A DNA stretch of 64,000 bases from Cryobacterium ruanii. Lineage in GTDB: Bacteria; Actinomycetota; Actinomycetes; Actinomycetales; Microbacteriaceae. Position 1 is the stretch's first letter. Each line of letters opens with the position of its first letter. The DNA lies in NCBI RefSeq assembly GCF_004404055.1, contig NZ_SOHK01000017.1, positions 124,001 through 188,000 of the forward strand, written 5' to 3'. Of this stretch, positions 45,503 through 54,181 are shown one piece after another. The notes under the pieces are model-generated. The model ran no database searches and was not told where the DNA came from. It was given only the letters and a program-made list of their open reading frames with translations. The position numbers were made by a program, and so were the translations under genes.

Positions 45503-46384
45503 TTAGCGGGGAAAGGGGCTGCGGCGGCGGAAGTCATCGGCGGCTTCCTCCATTGTGACCCACGTGACGCCTTCGTGGCCATTGATGTACTTAATGAGCC
45601 GCTCGAGCATCAAAAGAACTTGAGGTCGGCCACTCACGTCTGGGTGAATTGTGAAAGGGAATACGGCGTAATCCATTTCCTGGTAAACCCAGTCAAACTG
45701 ATCACGCCACATTTCTTCAATGTCCCGGGGGTTGACGAATCCGTGGCTATTGGGTGAGTTTTTGATGAACATCATGGGAGGAAGGTCATCGACGTACCAG
45801 TTGGCACCGATTTCAACGAGGTCAACTATGTTGCCTCGAACCAAAGGCTTCATCCAAGATTCAGCCTCCTTGGTGTAGTCAATTTTGGTCCAGGTGTCCC
45901 CGACGCGAGCATAGAAGGGCATGAAGTCATGAAGTCCCTGGCTGTGGTCGTAGGTGAAACCTTCGGCCAAGAGGAGTTCGGCAGTTGACTCCGACATTTC
46001 CCACCAGGGTGCGACATATCCTCGGGGGCGCTTTCCGGAAACTTTTTCGACAAGATCCACGGTCTTGCGGAGAACGTCTTTCTCTTGCTGGAGGGTCATG
46101 GCGATGGGGTTTTCATGAGAATACCCGTGACACCCCACTTCGTGGCCAGCATCGACAATTTCCTTGACCTGGTCGGGGAACGTCTCGATGGAGTGTCCGG
46201 GAATGAACCACGTCGCAGGAAGATTGTATTTCTGAAAAAGGTGAAGGAGGCGCGGTGTCCCAACCTCGCCGGCAAATAGTCCGCGCTGAATGTCGGAGGG
46301 CGAATCCTCTCCTCCGTAAGACCCTAGCCAGCCGCCGACGGCATCGATGTCGACGCCGAATACAACTTTGATATCTTTTGCCAT
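45503..46384 (-). CDS. Polysaccharide-deacetylase-fold hydrolase, cyclic-imide-hydrolase-like (copy 2)
   Basis: 293 residues, the length I recall for characterised cyclic imide hydrolases of this fold. Seen: [44 protein letters not shown] (metal His pair), YVAPWWEMS, and [16 protein letters not shown]. The family hydrolyses cyclic imides, ureides such as allantoin, or related rings to half-amides, with a metal ion. It is closely related along its whole length to 36141-37055. Promoter site 46516-46529 matches that of etfB. Single-gene unit with its own terminator. Confidence 0.83.
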   Translation of the reverse strand: MAKDIKVVFGVDIDAVGGWLGSYGGEDSPSDIQRGLFAGEVGTPRLLHLFQKYNLPATWFIPGHSIETFPDQVKEIVDAGHEVGCHGYSHENPIAMTLQQEKDVLRKTVDLVEKVSGKRPRGYVAPWWEMSESTAELLLAEGFTYDHSQGLHDFMPFYARVGDTWTKIDYTKEAESWMKPLVRGNIVDLVEIGANWYVDDLPPMMFIKNSPNSHGFVNPRDIEEMWRDQFDWVYQEMDYAVFPFTIHPDVSGRPQVLLMLERLIKYINGHEGVTWVTMEEAADDFRRRSPFPR

Positions 46385-46515
46385 TCGAGTTCCCCTTAAA
46401 TATTCTCAATTGGGTTCGAGCGCCAACGTGGGATCACCGCCGACCGAAAAAGTCTGGGGATTTCTCGCTTGCCGCATTCACGCCTACTACGTGGCTTTCG
46501 TAGATTTTATACAAT

Positions 46516-46529
46516 CTATTCTAGAAAAC
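46516..46529. promoter_or_regulatory. Candidate operator before the second deacetylase
   Basis: CTATTCTAGAAAAC, 13 of 14 bases identical to 41224-41237 before etfB, and preceded by TATACAAT. Position about 130 bases upstream of the deacetylase start. Confidence 0.4.
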
Positions 46530-46706
46530 TGAATCCCGTCAATGACCTTTTTCGCTGAATGGGAGTTGGCGGTCGCGCGTCCGTGCAGCTCTGAAATCAC
46601 GACAAAGTCGCCCGAAGAATCCCCACCTGTAAAGGAAGACGTTGAGACCGCGAAATGCGCGGCTAACAGGCCGATCAGCGGTGCTGCGACAACGCCGATA
46701 GGATAT
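46530..46706. other. Gene-poor gap between the second deacetylase promoter and the GntR gene
   Basis: With the deacetylase leader (46385-46529) this forms about 320 bases without a gene. On the minus strand a frame reads RYPIGVVAAPLIGLLAAHF, which could be the eroded tail of a membrane protein, but it has no start and I cannot place it. Confidence 0.3.
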
Positions 46707-47390
46707 CTAGATTGGACAGGAGGTCACGCTTTGCTGCTCGTCAAAGTATTGCGCCAAGAGCTCCCCGGAGTTAATGATGTGTTTTGACATCGCTTCTCTT
46801 GCACCTTCGGCGTCGTGCGCGCGGAAAGCGCTAATGACGGCAGAGTGGTCGTTTGCGGTTGTGACAGGCCAACCGGGAATCTTGGAATAAAACATGCGGG
46901 GCACGTACTTGACGAAGGTTGCTAGCGTCTGCCTTAGGCGGATGGAGTTTGCAATGACATAAATCTGTCGGTGGAATTGGTGGTTCTTTTCCTCCAGCAT
47001 CTCATTGTCTCCACGTTCCGCGGCCGCCATGAGCTCAAAGTGCAAAGCGCCCAATTCTGCGATTTGTTCATCTGACGCCGACAAGCAGGCTCTGGATGCC
47101 AACTCCCCGGCAATCAACGCGTGCGCACAAAAGACATCTCTGATGTCTTGGCCGGTCAGGGGCGCAACAGCGAAACCCTTTCTTGGTGCCAAGACAAGAA
47201 AGCCCTCAACCTTGAGAGCATGAAGGGCCTCTCTCACGGGAGTAGCGGAAACACCAAGCAACTCGCCAATTGCATCAGCACGAATGGACTCACCTGATTT
47301 TAGTTCACCAGCCATGATGGTTTCTCTGAGGTAGTCAGAAACTTCCTCGCTGAGCTGCTTACGGCCGCCAGCCGGTGCTTTAAGTGCCAT
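46707..47390 (-). CDS. GntR-family regulator with FCD ligand-binding domain
   Basis: 227 residues. Winged helix at residues 12-75 (IRADAIGELLGVSATPVREA then LHALKVEGFL), FCD helical domain after that with the usual metal-binding His residues in NHQFHRQIY, DHSAVISAF and MSKHI. FCD regulators bind carboxylic acids, often with a metal, and usually repress catabolic genes. It lies directly upstream of the MmgE/PrpD-CoA-transferase-lyase genes on the same strand and is the best candidate to bind the repeated AT-rich palindromes of the cluster. Confidence 0.9.
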   Translation of the reverse strand: MALKAPAGGRKQLSEEVSDYLRETIMAGELKSGESIRADAIGELLGVSATPVREALHALKVEGFLVLAPRKGFAVAPLTGQDIRDVFCAHALIAGELASRACLSASDEQIAELGALHFELMAAAERGDNEMLEEKNHQFHRQIYVIANSIRLRQTLATFVKYVPRMFYSKIPGWPVTTANDHSAVISAFRAHDAEGAREAMSKHIINSGELLAQYFDEQQSVTSCPI

Positions 47391-47445
47391 GTCGCCTCCT
47401 TCGGGGAGTTAGTTTGCAGAGTCTTTTTTGGTATCTAGCACCAAA

Positions 47446-48810
47446 TTATATTCCAAAATAGACGGAAGAATTGTAGTGACTCGACGAGTCGAAATCACGG
47501 AGTCGCGAGCTCATCCGGTCAGCCCATTCCTTCGAAACAAGGCTTCCCATTTTTGCGAGTATTTCTTCCTCGTTGGAGGGCATGGTTGGCGAGCCCTTGT
47601 ACGCTGAAGCGAATCGTTCGATTGTCGAACCATCCTTCAGGTGAATTTTAACCTCTGCTTGCCAGATCTCAGGGAATGCTGCTTCCAGCTTGTCACTCGA
47701 ATAGCAGGTGACCTTTTTCATCAATCCAACGAGATCTTTCGCCAGCGCTTCCGCGCCGTCAAATTGAGCTACCGTTGCAGTTCCAGTAGAAAAAGCTAAA
47801 GCAGCGCCGAAAGGCATGTTGAACTGTGCATCCACGGGGCTCGTCACGGTCATTTTTCGTTCAGGCGGATTCGCGATGAGAGTTGCCCCAGCCTGGATGA
47901 CCCCGCACTCAATTTTTACGACGTCGGAACCGGTGAGTTCTGGTCGTTCCGTTCGGATTTGCCGGATGATGTCAATATTCCCATGCATGTAACGACAACA
48001 AGGGTAGAACTTGATGCTGGTCGCTTGAGCGCCCGCGCCAAATTTCAGAACGAGGGAACGTCCTTCGGCTTGGCCTTGACCGTACTGGCGCAAAAACCCA
48101 TCGCGTCCTTCGAGAAAAGTTGATGGACCTTCAAATCCAGCTTGCGCTAATTCAGCTGCGCGAATTCCTGTTACAGCAGCGTTTCCCGCGTTGAGTCGTT
48201 TTGTCCAGGAGCCGTCAGAAAGAAACTCCAGACTTCCGGAGGACATGTTTGCCGCCAAAGAAACAGCATTCTGCGATTGGTGTTCGTTCAGACCCATGAT
48301 CACAGCTATGGACGCCGCCGCACCCATCGCTCCGCAAATACCAGTCGGGTGAAATCCTCGTCCGTAGGACTCGTCGGCGCCAATGAGAACTCCGACGGCT
48401 GTCATCACGTCATAACCGACAGCAATTGCTCTGGTGAAGGTTTCTTTATCTGTTGGGTGCGCATCGGCGTATGCGAAGGTGGCAGGAAAGATTGCTACAC
48501 CTGGGTGCATGGAGCCTTGCTCATGAGTGTCATCGAGTTCAAGGCCATGGGCCGTTATCCCGTTTACCAGCGCAGCGTCTTCAACGGAGGCCCAGGCGTC
48601 GAGCCCCATGATTCGTGCAGGGCGAAACTCATGCGGAGCGAGGGCGTGGTCGACTGACTTGCGGGCCACCTCAGCAGACTCCCGGTGGATGCCACCAACG
48701 GTTACACCAAGAAAATCTAGAGTGAGCGAATCAATTTGTTTCTGAACCGACGCTTCAATCGTGTGAGGATGTGTCACATGATGTGAAATTTGACGTGCCA
48801 TGCCTGTCAT
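47446..48810 (-). CDS. MmgE/PrpD-family protein
   Basis: 454 residues covering both MmgE/PrpD domains: LDFLGVTVGG near the start, GLELDDTHEQGSMHPG (about 87-102; conserved HxxxxDD-type region), GAAASIAVIMGL, and FYPCCRYMHGNID. Family members include 2-methylcitrate dehydratase and cis-aconitate decarboxylase, which makes itaconate, as well as isomerase-like proteins of unknown role. Its start overlaps the CoA-transferase stop (ATGA). In this setting a hydratase or isomerase acting on a branched C4-C6 acid is likely; the exact step is unknown. Confidence 0.85.
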   Translation of the reverse strand: MTGMARQISHHVTHPHTIEASVQKQIDSLTLDFLGVTVGGIHRESAEVARKSVDHALAPHEFRPARIMGLDAWASVEDAALVNGITAHGLELDDTHEQGSMHPGVAIFPATFAYADAHPTDKETFTRAIAVGYDVMTAVGVLIGADESYGRGFHPTGICGAMGAAASIAVIMGLNEHQSQNAVSLAANMSSGSLEFLSDGSWTKRLNAGNAAVTGIRAAELAQAGFEGPSTFLEGRDGFLRQYGQGQAEGRSLVLKFGAGAQATSIKFYPCCRYMHGNIDIIRQIRTERPELTGSDVVKIECGVIQAGATLIANPPERKMTVTSPVDAQFNMPFGAALAFSTGTATVAQFDGAEALAKDLVGLMKKVTCYSSDKLEAAFPEIWQAEVKIHLKDGSTIERFASAYKGSPTMPSNEEEILAKMGSLVSKEWADRMSSRLRDFDSSSHYNSSVYFGI

Positions 48811-49955
48811 TTGTCGACTCCTCCTAAGATTTCAAGCCTAATGGCCGCAGTGTGCTGGCCCAGGGTCGGGACGGGGCTGAGGAAAAGCCCCATAGATTCG
48901 CTAGAAACGGGCGGACGGAGCGCCCTGATCTCTCCGCCTGGTGTCTCTACGTCGATCCAGCGATTTCGCGCCTCTAGTTGCGGGTGTTTCGCCACGCTTG
49001 CCATGTCCCTCAACTCCGCATTGGCGACGCCCGCCTTCTCAAGGAGAGCGACCGCAGCTGCCGTCGATAGACCGCGCAGTTGAACTTGAATTTCTTCGTT
49101 CAGTTCGATGCGATTAGCGACTCGATTCGAATTGTTCTGGTACTGAGGAAACGTTGCCCGCGCTGCGTCGCCTAACACGATTTCACAGAAGTTGAGCCAT
49201 TCGCGCTCATTCTGAATTCCAAGAAAAACCGTACCGTCAGATGTCTCGAAAGGTCCGTAAGGGGCAATGGTTGCGTGGCTCGCCCCAGCACGGGGCTGCT
49301 GGGCACCGCCGTAGCGAGCATATAGCTCTGGCTGTTGCATCCATTCACTCAACGCCTCGAGCATTGACACCTCGATGACGTCACCTTTGCCTGTTTTTGC
49401 GAGGTTGAGTAGGGCCGACAGCACGCCGGTATAGGCATACATCCCAGAAGCGATGTCGGCTATAGAAATGCCAACCTTTGCTGTTTCGTAAGGTGAACCA
49501 GTAACCGAGAGCAATCCGCTCTCGCACTGAATAAGGAGGTCGTAGGCTTTCTTCTTCTCCATGTCTCCGCCTCGCCCGTATCCAGAAATACTGACGTGGA
49601 TGAGTCGAGGGTTCACCTCGAGAAGCTCCGCTGCGCCCAGCCCCATTCGCTCAATTGCCCCTGGGGCAAGATTTTGCACAAAAACATCGGCTGTGGCAAT
49701 CAGCTTTTTGAGAAGCTCTATGTCTGGCTGTGATTTAAGGTCCAGAACAAGGCTCTCTTTTGAACGATTTAGCCACACGAAGTAGCTTGCTTCCCCGTGG
49801 ACTTTCGTGTCGTACGCGCGGGCAAAGTCTCCACTAACTCGTTCGACTTTAATGACGCGAGCACCTAAGTCAGCAAGCTGTCGAGTTGCAAAAGGTGCGG
49901 CGACCGCTTGCTCAATGGAAACGACGAGGAGCCCCTCGAGGGGGAGTGACTTCAC
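48807..49955 (-). CDS. CaiB/BaiF-family (class III) CoA-transferase
   Basis: 382 residues. Family hallmarks: PLEGLLVVSIEQAVAAPFATRQLADLGARVIKVE at the N-terminus (quoted in part: AAPFATRQLADLGARVIKVE), SKESLVLDLKSQ, and the conserved Asp region IADIASGMYAYTGVL (about 155-170). These enzymes move CoA between carboxylic acids through an aspartyl-CoA intermediate. It overlaps the genes on both sides by four bases, forming one translational unit with the CitE-like lyase and the MmgE/PrpD protein. Confidence 0.9.
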   Translation of the reverse strand: MKSLPLEGLLVVSIEQAVAAPFATRQLADLGARVIKVERVSGDFARAYDTKVHGEASYFVWLNRSKESLVLDLKSQPDIELLKKLIATADVFVQNLAPGAIERMGLGAAELLEVNPRLIHVSISGYGRGGDMEKKKAYDLLIQCESGLLSVTGSPYETAKVGISIADIASGMYAYTGVLSALLNLAKTGKGDVIEVSMLEALSEWMQQPELYARYGGAQQPRAGASHATIAPYGPFETSDGTVFLGIQNEREWLNFCEIVLGDAARATFPQYQNNSNRVANRIELNEEIQVQLRGLSTAAAVALLEKAGVANAELRDMASVAKHPQLEARNRWIDVETPGGEIRALRPPVSSESMGLFLSPVPTLGQHTAAIRLEILGGVDK

Positions 49956-50806
49956 AGTTGACGCCTTCCAGCTTCTGCCAGAATTCTTGCGGCCTTCTCG
50001 CGCACAGGTCTGTCGACCATCTCACCGTCCACTTGCACTGCCCCTCCAACCGAATCCATGACTCGGGTAGCCCACTCAACTTCGGGGAGAGCCGGTCCAA
50101 AACCAGCGTGGATGGGAGCGACTTGATCAGGGTGAATGCAGAGACTGCCGCCGAGGCCCATTCCTCGGAGACGACGCGCGTTAGTCTCAATTGCATCGGG
50201 GCTTCGAAGAGCCATGGGTGGCGAAGCCAGGGGAGCTCGCAGCTTGGAAAGCCGTGACGCAATGACAACTTGTGCATAAGCGAAGTCGATTATTGCACTG
50301 TCGTTCTCGGCGCCCAGATCCTCGCTGAGGTCCACCGCGCCAATCGCCAAACGCGTCAGGCCCTTTGACGCCGCAATTCTGACGACGTTATGGAGGCCGA
50401 CTGCGGTCTCAATCAGCCCGACGATTTGCACATTCTCGGGAAAAACGGCCCTTAGCGATTCCAGCGGCGACGCGTCCTCCACTTTGGGGAGAACAATTCC
50501 CTTGAGGGAGGCTGTGCCCGACAAAGCGAGTTCCACCAATTCCTTGACGTTGTCACCAAACCACGGACTGTCGATTGTATTGACGCGAACAAACACCGGA
50601 CGTGAGAGGCCAGCCCTCAGTGCAGCCAGCACGTGTTCTAAAGCGATGCCCTTTTCCTCGACGGAAACGGCATCTTCAAGGTCAATGATGACGTTGTCAG
50701 CACCAGAGTTCAGAGCCTTTTCAAAACGCTGTGGATGGGTTCCGGGGACGAAGAGGTATGACGTGTCCGGGCTGTCGAGGCTGTTCTTTTTCATGTCCGT
50801 TGCCAT
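49952..50806 (-). CDS. CitE/HpcH-family acyl-CoA lyase (citramalyl/malyl-CoA lyase-like)
   Basis: 284 residues, TIM barrel. Seen: YLFVPGTHPQRFEKALNSG and DNVIIDLEDAV (metal Asp-Glu, about 40-50), PVFVRVN (Arg binding carboxylate), VGLIETAVGL (metal Glu, about 152), and LGAENDSAII. Single-protein relatives cleave (S)-citramalyl-CoA, malyl-CoA or beta-methylmalyl-CoA to a keto acid and an acyl-CoA. It follows the MaoC hydratase gene by four bases. Together with the CoA-transferase this is the three-step set known for itaconate or mesaconate breakdown. Confidence 0.87.
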   Translation of the reverse strand: MATDMKKNSLDSPDTSYLFVPGTHPQRFEKALNSGADNVIIDLEDAVSVEEKGIALEHVLAALRAGLSRPVFVRVNTIDSPWFGDNVKELVELALSGTASLKGIVLPKVEDASPLESLRAVFPENVQIVGLIETAVGLHNVVRIAASKGLTRLAIGAVDLSEDLGAENDSAIIDFAYAQVVIASRLSKLRAPLASPPMALRSPDAIETNARRLRGMGLGGSLCIHPDQVAPIHAGFGPALPEVEWATRVMDSVGGAVQVDGEMVDRPVREKAARILAEAGRRQL

Positions 50807-50810
50807 CGAA

Positions 50811-51338
50811 CTATTTCGCGGCGGGAAAGGTTGACTCGTCGGGCCGCGACCCTTCGAGCTGTGGACCCTGGCCCACGCGATAAACCATAAAGGTGCGCTC
50901 GTACGAAATTACGATTGTGGAGTCTTGGTTGTAGCCTTCTGTCGCAACCGTCACAATCCCAACCGAGGGCTTCGACTTCGAGTCGCGAACCGCAAGGACC
51001 TTTGAACGAGAGTAAATGGTGTCACCTTCAAAAACGGGGCTTGGCATCCGTACGGTATCCCAACCGAGATTTGCGTAGACGTTGAAAGACAAGTCGATGG
51101 TGGACTGCCCGGTGACGAGGGCCAAAATAAAGGTGGAGTTGACGAGGGGCAGGCCAAACTCGGTCTGCTTTGCAAAGTTCGCGTCCAAGTGGGTTTTGGC
51201 CGTGTTCTGTGTCGCTAGCGTGTAAATCTGATTATCGGCTTGAGTCACGGTCTTGCCCATGGGGTGGTAGTAGATATCTCCAACGGAAAAGTCTTCGAAA
51301 TAACGACCGGAGTACTCTGTTGTTTCGGGCTTGCGCAT
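50811..51338 (-). CDS. MaoC-family enoyl-CoA hydratase (mesaconyl/itaconyl-CoA hydratase-like)
   Basis: 175 residues, single hot-dog fold. GRYFEDFSVGDIYYHPMGKT at the start, then VTQADNQIYTLATQNTAKTH with the hydratase Asp and His, and EFGLPLVNSTFILALVTGQS. This pattern is typical of the single-domain mesaconyl-CoA/itaconyl-CoA hydratase group that partners CitE-like lyases. ATG 51338 is used since homology begins just after it; an upstream GTG at 51380 lacks a ribosome site. First gene of the minus-strand unit; a palindrome at 51444 lies in its promoter region. Confidence 0.87.
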   Translation of the reverse strand: MRKPETTEYSGRYFEDFSVGDIYYHPMGKTVTQADNQIYTLATQNTAKTHLDANFAKQTEFGLPLVNSTFILALVTGQSTIDLSFNVYANLGWDTVRMPSPVFEGDTIYSRSKVLAVRDSKSKPSVGIVTVATEGYNQDSTIVISYERTFMVYRVGQGPQLEGSRPDESTFPAAK

Positions 51339-51443
51339 TTCAAGCAACTTTCTATTTTTATTACGGCTGAGATGTGTCACGGGCAGTGGCGACGCATTGT
51401 TTTAGGTCTCTAGACTGAGGCTACACAAGAAAACGTGCATTTA

Positions 51444-51457
51444 CTATATTCAATATT
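51444..51457. promoter_or_regulatory. Candidate operator in the divergent MaoC/CoA-transferase promoter
   Basis: CTATATTCAATATT, all 14 bases identical to 41210-41223, lies between the MaoC gene (minus) and the second CoA-transferase gene (plus), so one bound regulator could control both directions. Confidence 0.55.
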
Positions 51458-51510
51458 ATCTTTTCCGGGTACATTGGAGCTGCTCGGAAATATCTGTGAT
51501 GGGGAATTCA

Positions 51511-52750
51511 ATGAATGCAAGCCCGAGGCCCTTAGAAGGGCTCCTCGTTATCGATGTGACTACGGCTCTATCCGGTCCCTACGCGACGCTTCTCCTCGCA
51601 GGCTTGGGGGCACGGGTGATCAAAGTTGAGGATGTTTCCAAAGGCGGCGACAGCTCGCAGACAAATTCACCGTTCATCTCGGCAACCGGCCAGCTCATTG
51701 GCGAACGTGAGAATGAAAATGACTGGTCAGTCTCACAGCTCAACAGGGCTCGTAACAAAGAGAGCGTGGGCATCAACCTTAAAGATCCTGAGGGCCTTGC
51801 AGTACTTAAGAAACTTGTCGAGCGGGCCGACGTTCTCATCGAGAACTTTAGTGACGAGTCGACTGGGCATTGACTACGACACGGTTCACGCTTGGAATCC
51901 TGGAATTATTTACACGTCTATTAGCGGCTTCGGGCAAGGCTCTGCAGCTGGCGATGCAAAAGCGGTCGATATCATCATCCAAGCCATGAGTGGCCTCATG
52001 ATGACATCCGGGTCAGAGGGCGAAGCGCCGGTTCGGGTGGGGCTCCCCCTCGGAGATCTCATGGCTCCCCTATATGGAGTAATTGGTACTCTTGCGGCGG
52101 TGGTGAGTCGCGAAAAAAACGGGCGTGGCAGCCACGTAGATGTCGGCATGCTTGGCGCGCTCACTTCGCTCATGGCAAATGAGCCACTTGACACACTTGA
52201 GAGTGTTGGGATACCAGTGCGAAGCGGGACAACTCTTCCTCGACTCAGTATTTTTGGAATTTTCGAGTCAACCGACGGGTGGGTTTCCATTTGTGCGCAT
52301 ACGGATCATTTGGCTGCTCGATTGTACGCAGCAATGGGTCGTGACGACCTCACACATAATTCACCATTTTCTCAGCGCGGTGGACGAGTTGTGGGATCAG
52401 GAGAAATACACGGGATAGTCTCCGACTGGGTCTCTAGGCTGAGTGTCTCCGGTGTTGTCTCACTTCTGACAGAACGAGGAGTCCCTGTCGCGGCAGTAGA
52501 AACGCCCCTCGTCGCCCTCCACTCGCCCATTGTTCGCTCTCGAAAAGAGGTAGTGGCGCTCCTGCATCCGGATTTGGGCCCCCTTAACAATATTTCTAGC
52601 AGCGGCATCCCAATTCACTTCAATGGAGCAGCGCCCGAGCTCAACGTTCCCGCAGAGCGTCTTGGCCAAAGCACTCGCGGCGTTCTGGGCGAATTGCTCA
52701 ACATTGACGAACAAACATTTGCCGAGCCCCTACGTGTCAGGGTTGGGTGA
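51511..52750 (+). pseudogene. Second CaiB/BaiF CoA-transferase, frameshifted
   Basis: From ATG 51511 (GGGGAA upstream) the frame gives SPRPLEGLLVIDVTTALSGP through LIENFSDES and then stops. Similarity continues in the next frame from SRLGIDYDTVHAWNPGIIYT to the stop at 52750, including the conserved Asp region LPLGDLMAPLYGVIGTLAAV. Near 51858 a few codons are also missing relative to the family (NFSPG...RLG). It is either a fresh pseudogene or a sequencing error; the rest is undamaged. Confidence 0.8.
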
Positions 52751-52810
52751 GGCCAGTACCTCAGAGCAAGTCCGCCGTGTGACGTAGGGCGAGAATCAGG
52801 AATCATCACC

Positions 52811-53245
52811 ATGTCTAGTCCGTCTTTGAGCGCAGTGCGCGACGATAGTCATATGAGTAGTCCCGGACCCCGAGCTGGTGGTCCGACCTCGAGAAGGTCG
52901 TTCACCCCAGCGCAGAAGCTTGCGTACCTCGCCGCTTATGACACGGCCATCAAGAACAACGAGGGCGGCGCGTATCTGCGCACCGAGGGGTTGTACTCCT
53001 CGCAGATCACCGAGTGGCGCAAGCTGCGTGACGCGGGTGTCCTCGCGAGGAAGAAGCCCGGCGAGAAGATTGGCCGGTTAACGCCGGAGCAGGCTGAAAT
53101 CGCCCGGCTACGCCGCCAGTTGAGCAAGACCGAGCAGCGTATGGAAACGACGGGGGTGGCGTTGGAGATCATGTCAAAAATGCACGAGCTACTCGAAAGT
53201 CTTTCGAAGAGCTCGCGGGACGAAACACCGCACACGAAGCCGTAA
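52811..53245 (+). CDS. IS3-family transposase OrfA
   Basis: 144 residues: a DNA-binding helix-turn-helix region (FTPAQKLAYLAAYDTAIKNN, then GLYSSQITEWRKLRDAG) and a C-terminal leucine-zipper-like helix (RLRRQLSKTEQRMETTGVAL). The stop overlaps the orfB start (TAATG). ATG 52853 is an alternative start. Part of a truncated element, so probably without function. Confidence 0.8.
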   Translation: MSSPSLSAVRDDSHMSSPGPRAGGPTSRRSFTPAQKLAYLAAYDTAIKNNEGGAYLRTEGLYSSQITEWRKLRDAGVLARKKPGEKIGRLTPEQAEIARLRRQLSKTEQRMETTGVALEIMSKMHELLESLSKSSRDETPHTKP

Positions 53246-53955
53246 TGACCGCCTACCGCGAACTGGCCAGCCGAGGGATCTCGACTCGCGTCGCGGCCGA
53301 ACTGGTCGGGATACCCCGAGCGACCGCCACGCGGAAACGACGCATTCCCGTCCGTGGACCGGCGCTGATTCCGGCGAACAAGATCGGCGACGAAGGCCGC
53401 CGCGAGATCCTTGACGTCGTCAATTCAAAGCCGTTCGTGGACCTGCCGCCGATCCAGATCTACGCCCAGCTGCTCGACGCGGACACCTACTTGTGCTCAA
53501 TATCAACGATGTATCGGGTGTTGAACGAGAATCAGCAGGTCAAGGACCGCCGCCGCCTGGCACGCCACCCGGCACGGGCGATCCCGGAACTGACGGCGAC
53601 GGGGCCAGGCCAGGTGCTCAGCTGGGATATTACGAAACTCGCCGGCCCGGTCAAGGGGAAGTACTTCGATGCCTACGTGATGATCGATATTTACTCCCGC
53701 TACATCGTCGGCGCGTATGTTCACGCGTCGGAATCAGGCGAGTTGGCGGTGGAGATGATGAAGGAAATCTTCGGTATTCACGGCGTCCCGCAGGTCGTTC
53801 ACGCCGACCGCGGCACGTCGATGACGTCCAAGCGCCCACAGCGCCTTACCGGCCCTGGCCCCACCGCAGTAACACCGACCGCCACCCACTCCAGCACCAA
53901 CCACACGCGCACCGAAAGCCTCAGCCTGCCCACCCGCAGGCCTTTTCCCATTTAA
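53245..53955 (+). pseudogene. IS3-family transposase OrfB, truncated
   Basis: An integrase-core protein with GPGQVLSWDITKLAGPVKGK (first catalytic Asp) and VVHADRGTSMTSK (second Asp). After that Lys, near 53829, the frame runs into unrelated Pro/Thr-rich sequence, so the third catalytic residue (Glu) is lost and the protein cannot transpose. Confidence 0.82.
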
Positions 53956-54030
53956 ACGGGCAGCCCCGCCCGTTACAGGCCCGATCGGCCCCGCCAACAC
54001 CCTTAAAAACCGAAGGCCGGCCGAGTATTT
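53827..54030. repeat. Diverged IS-end repeat, copy B
   Basis: Direct-orientation relative of 28206-28398; begins at the point where orfB similarity ends and finishes with CGAAGGCCGGCCGAGTATTT. The two copies bracket the second accessory segment. Confidence 0.6.
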
Positions 54031-54097
54031 CTACTCAACCGGCCCGTTCGCTTGGATTTCATGAAAACGCATACTCAATTTCCTGAAACACCCGCAG

Positions 54098-54181
54098 TGC
54101 GCGAGAGGGGACTTGAACCCCTACGTCCTTTCGAACACTGGCACCTGAAGCCAGCGCGTCTGCCAATTCCGCCACTCGCGC
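54098..54181 (-). tRNA. tRNA-Leu (anticodon CAG)
   Basis: The minus strand folds as a class II tRNA: acceptor GCGCGAG/CTCGCGC, anticodon arm CTGGC-TTCAGGT-GCCAG with CAG, a long variable arm, and T-arm AGGGG-TTCAAGT-CCCCT. CCA is not encoded. Its 3' end faces the accessory segment, a classical integration position, but no second copy of this end was found at the other side. Confidence 0.93.

Larger units (their letters stand above)
52760..54031 (+). mobile_element. IS3-family element, truncated at the right
   Basis: Two overlapping transposase frames (52811-53245, 53245 onward) are followed by a segment that is repeated at 28206-28398 and replaces the 3' part of orfB. Left boundary and inverted repeats are not clear, so the limits are approximate. 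Confidence 0.6.

Noticed and set aside
46530-46706. Minus-strand membrane-like sequence RYPIGVVAAPLIGLLAAHF
   Set aside because: It could be the tail of a lost transporter, but it is short, has no start and continues into unrelated sequence; not enough to call a pseudogene.
54098-54181. tRNA-Leu as an attachment site of a genomic island
   Set aside because: Its 3' end faces the accessory DNA, but no repeat of the tRNA end is seen at the left junction and no intact integrase gene is present in the window.
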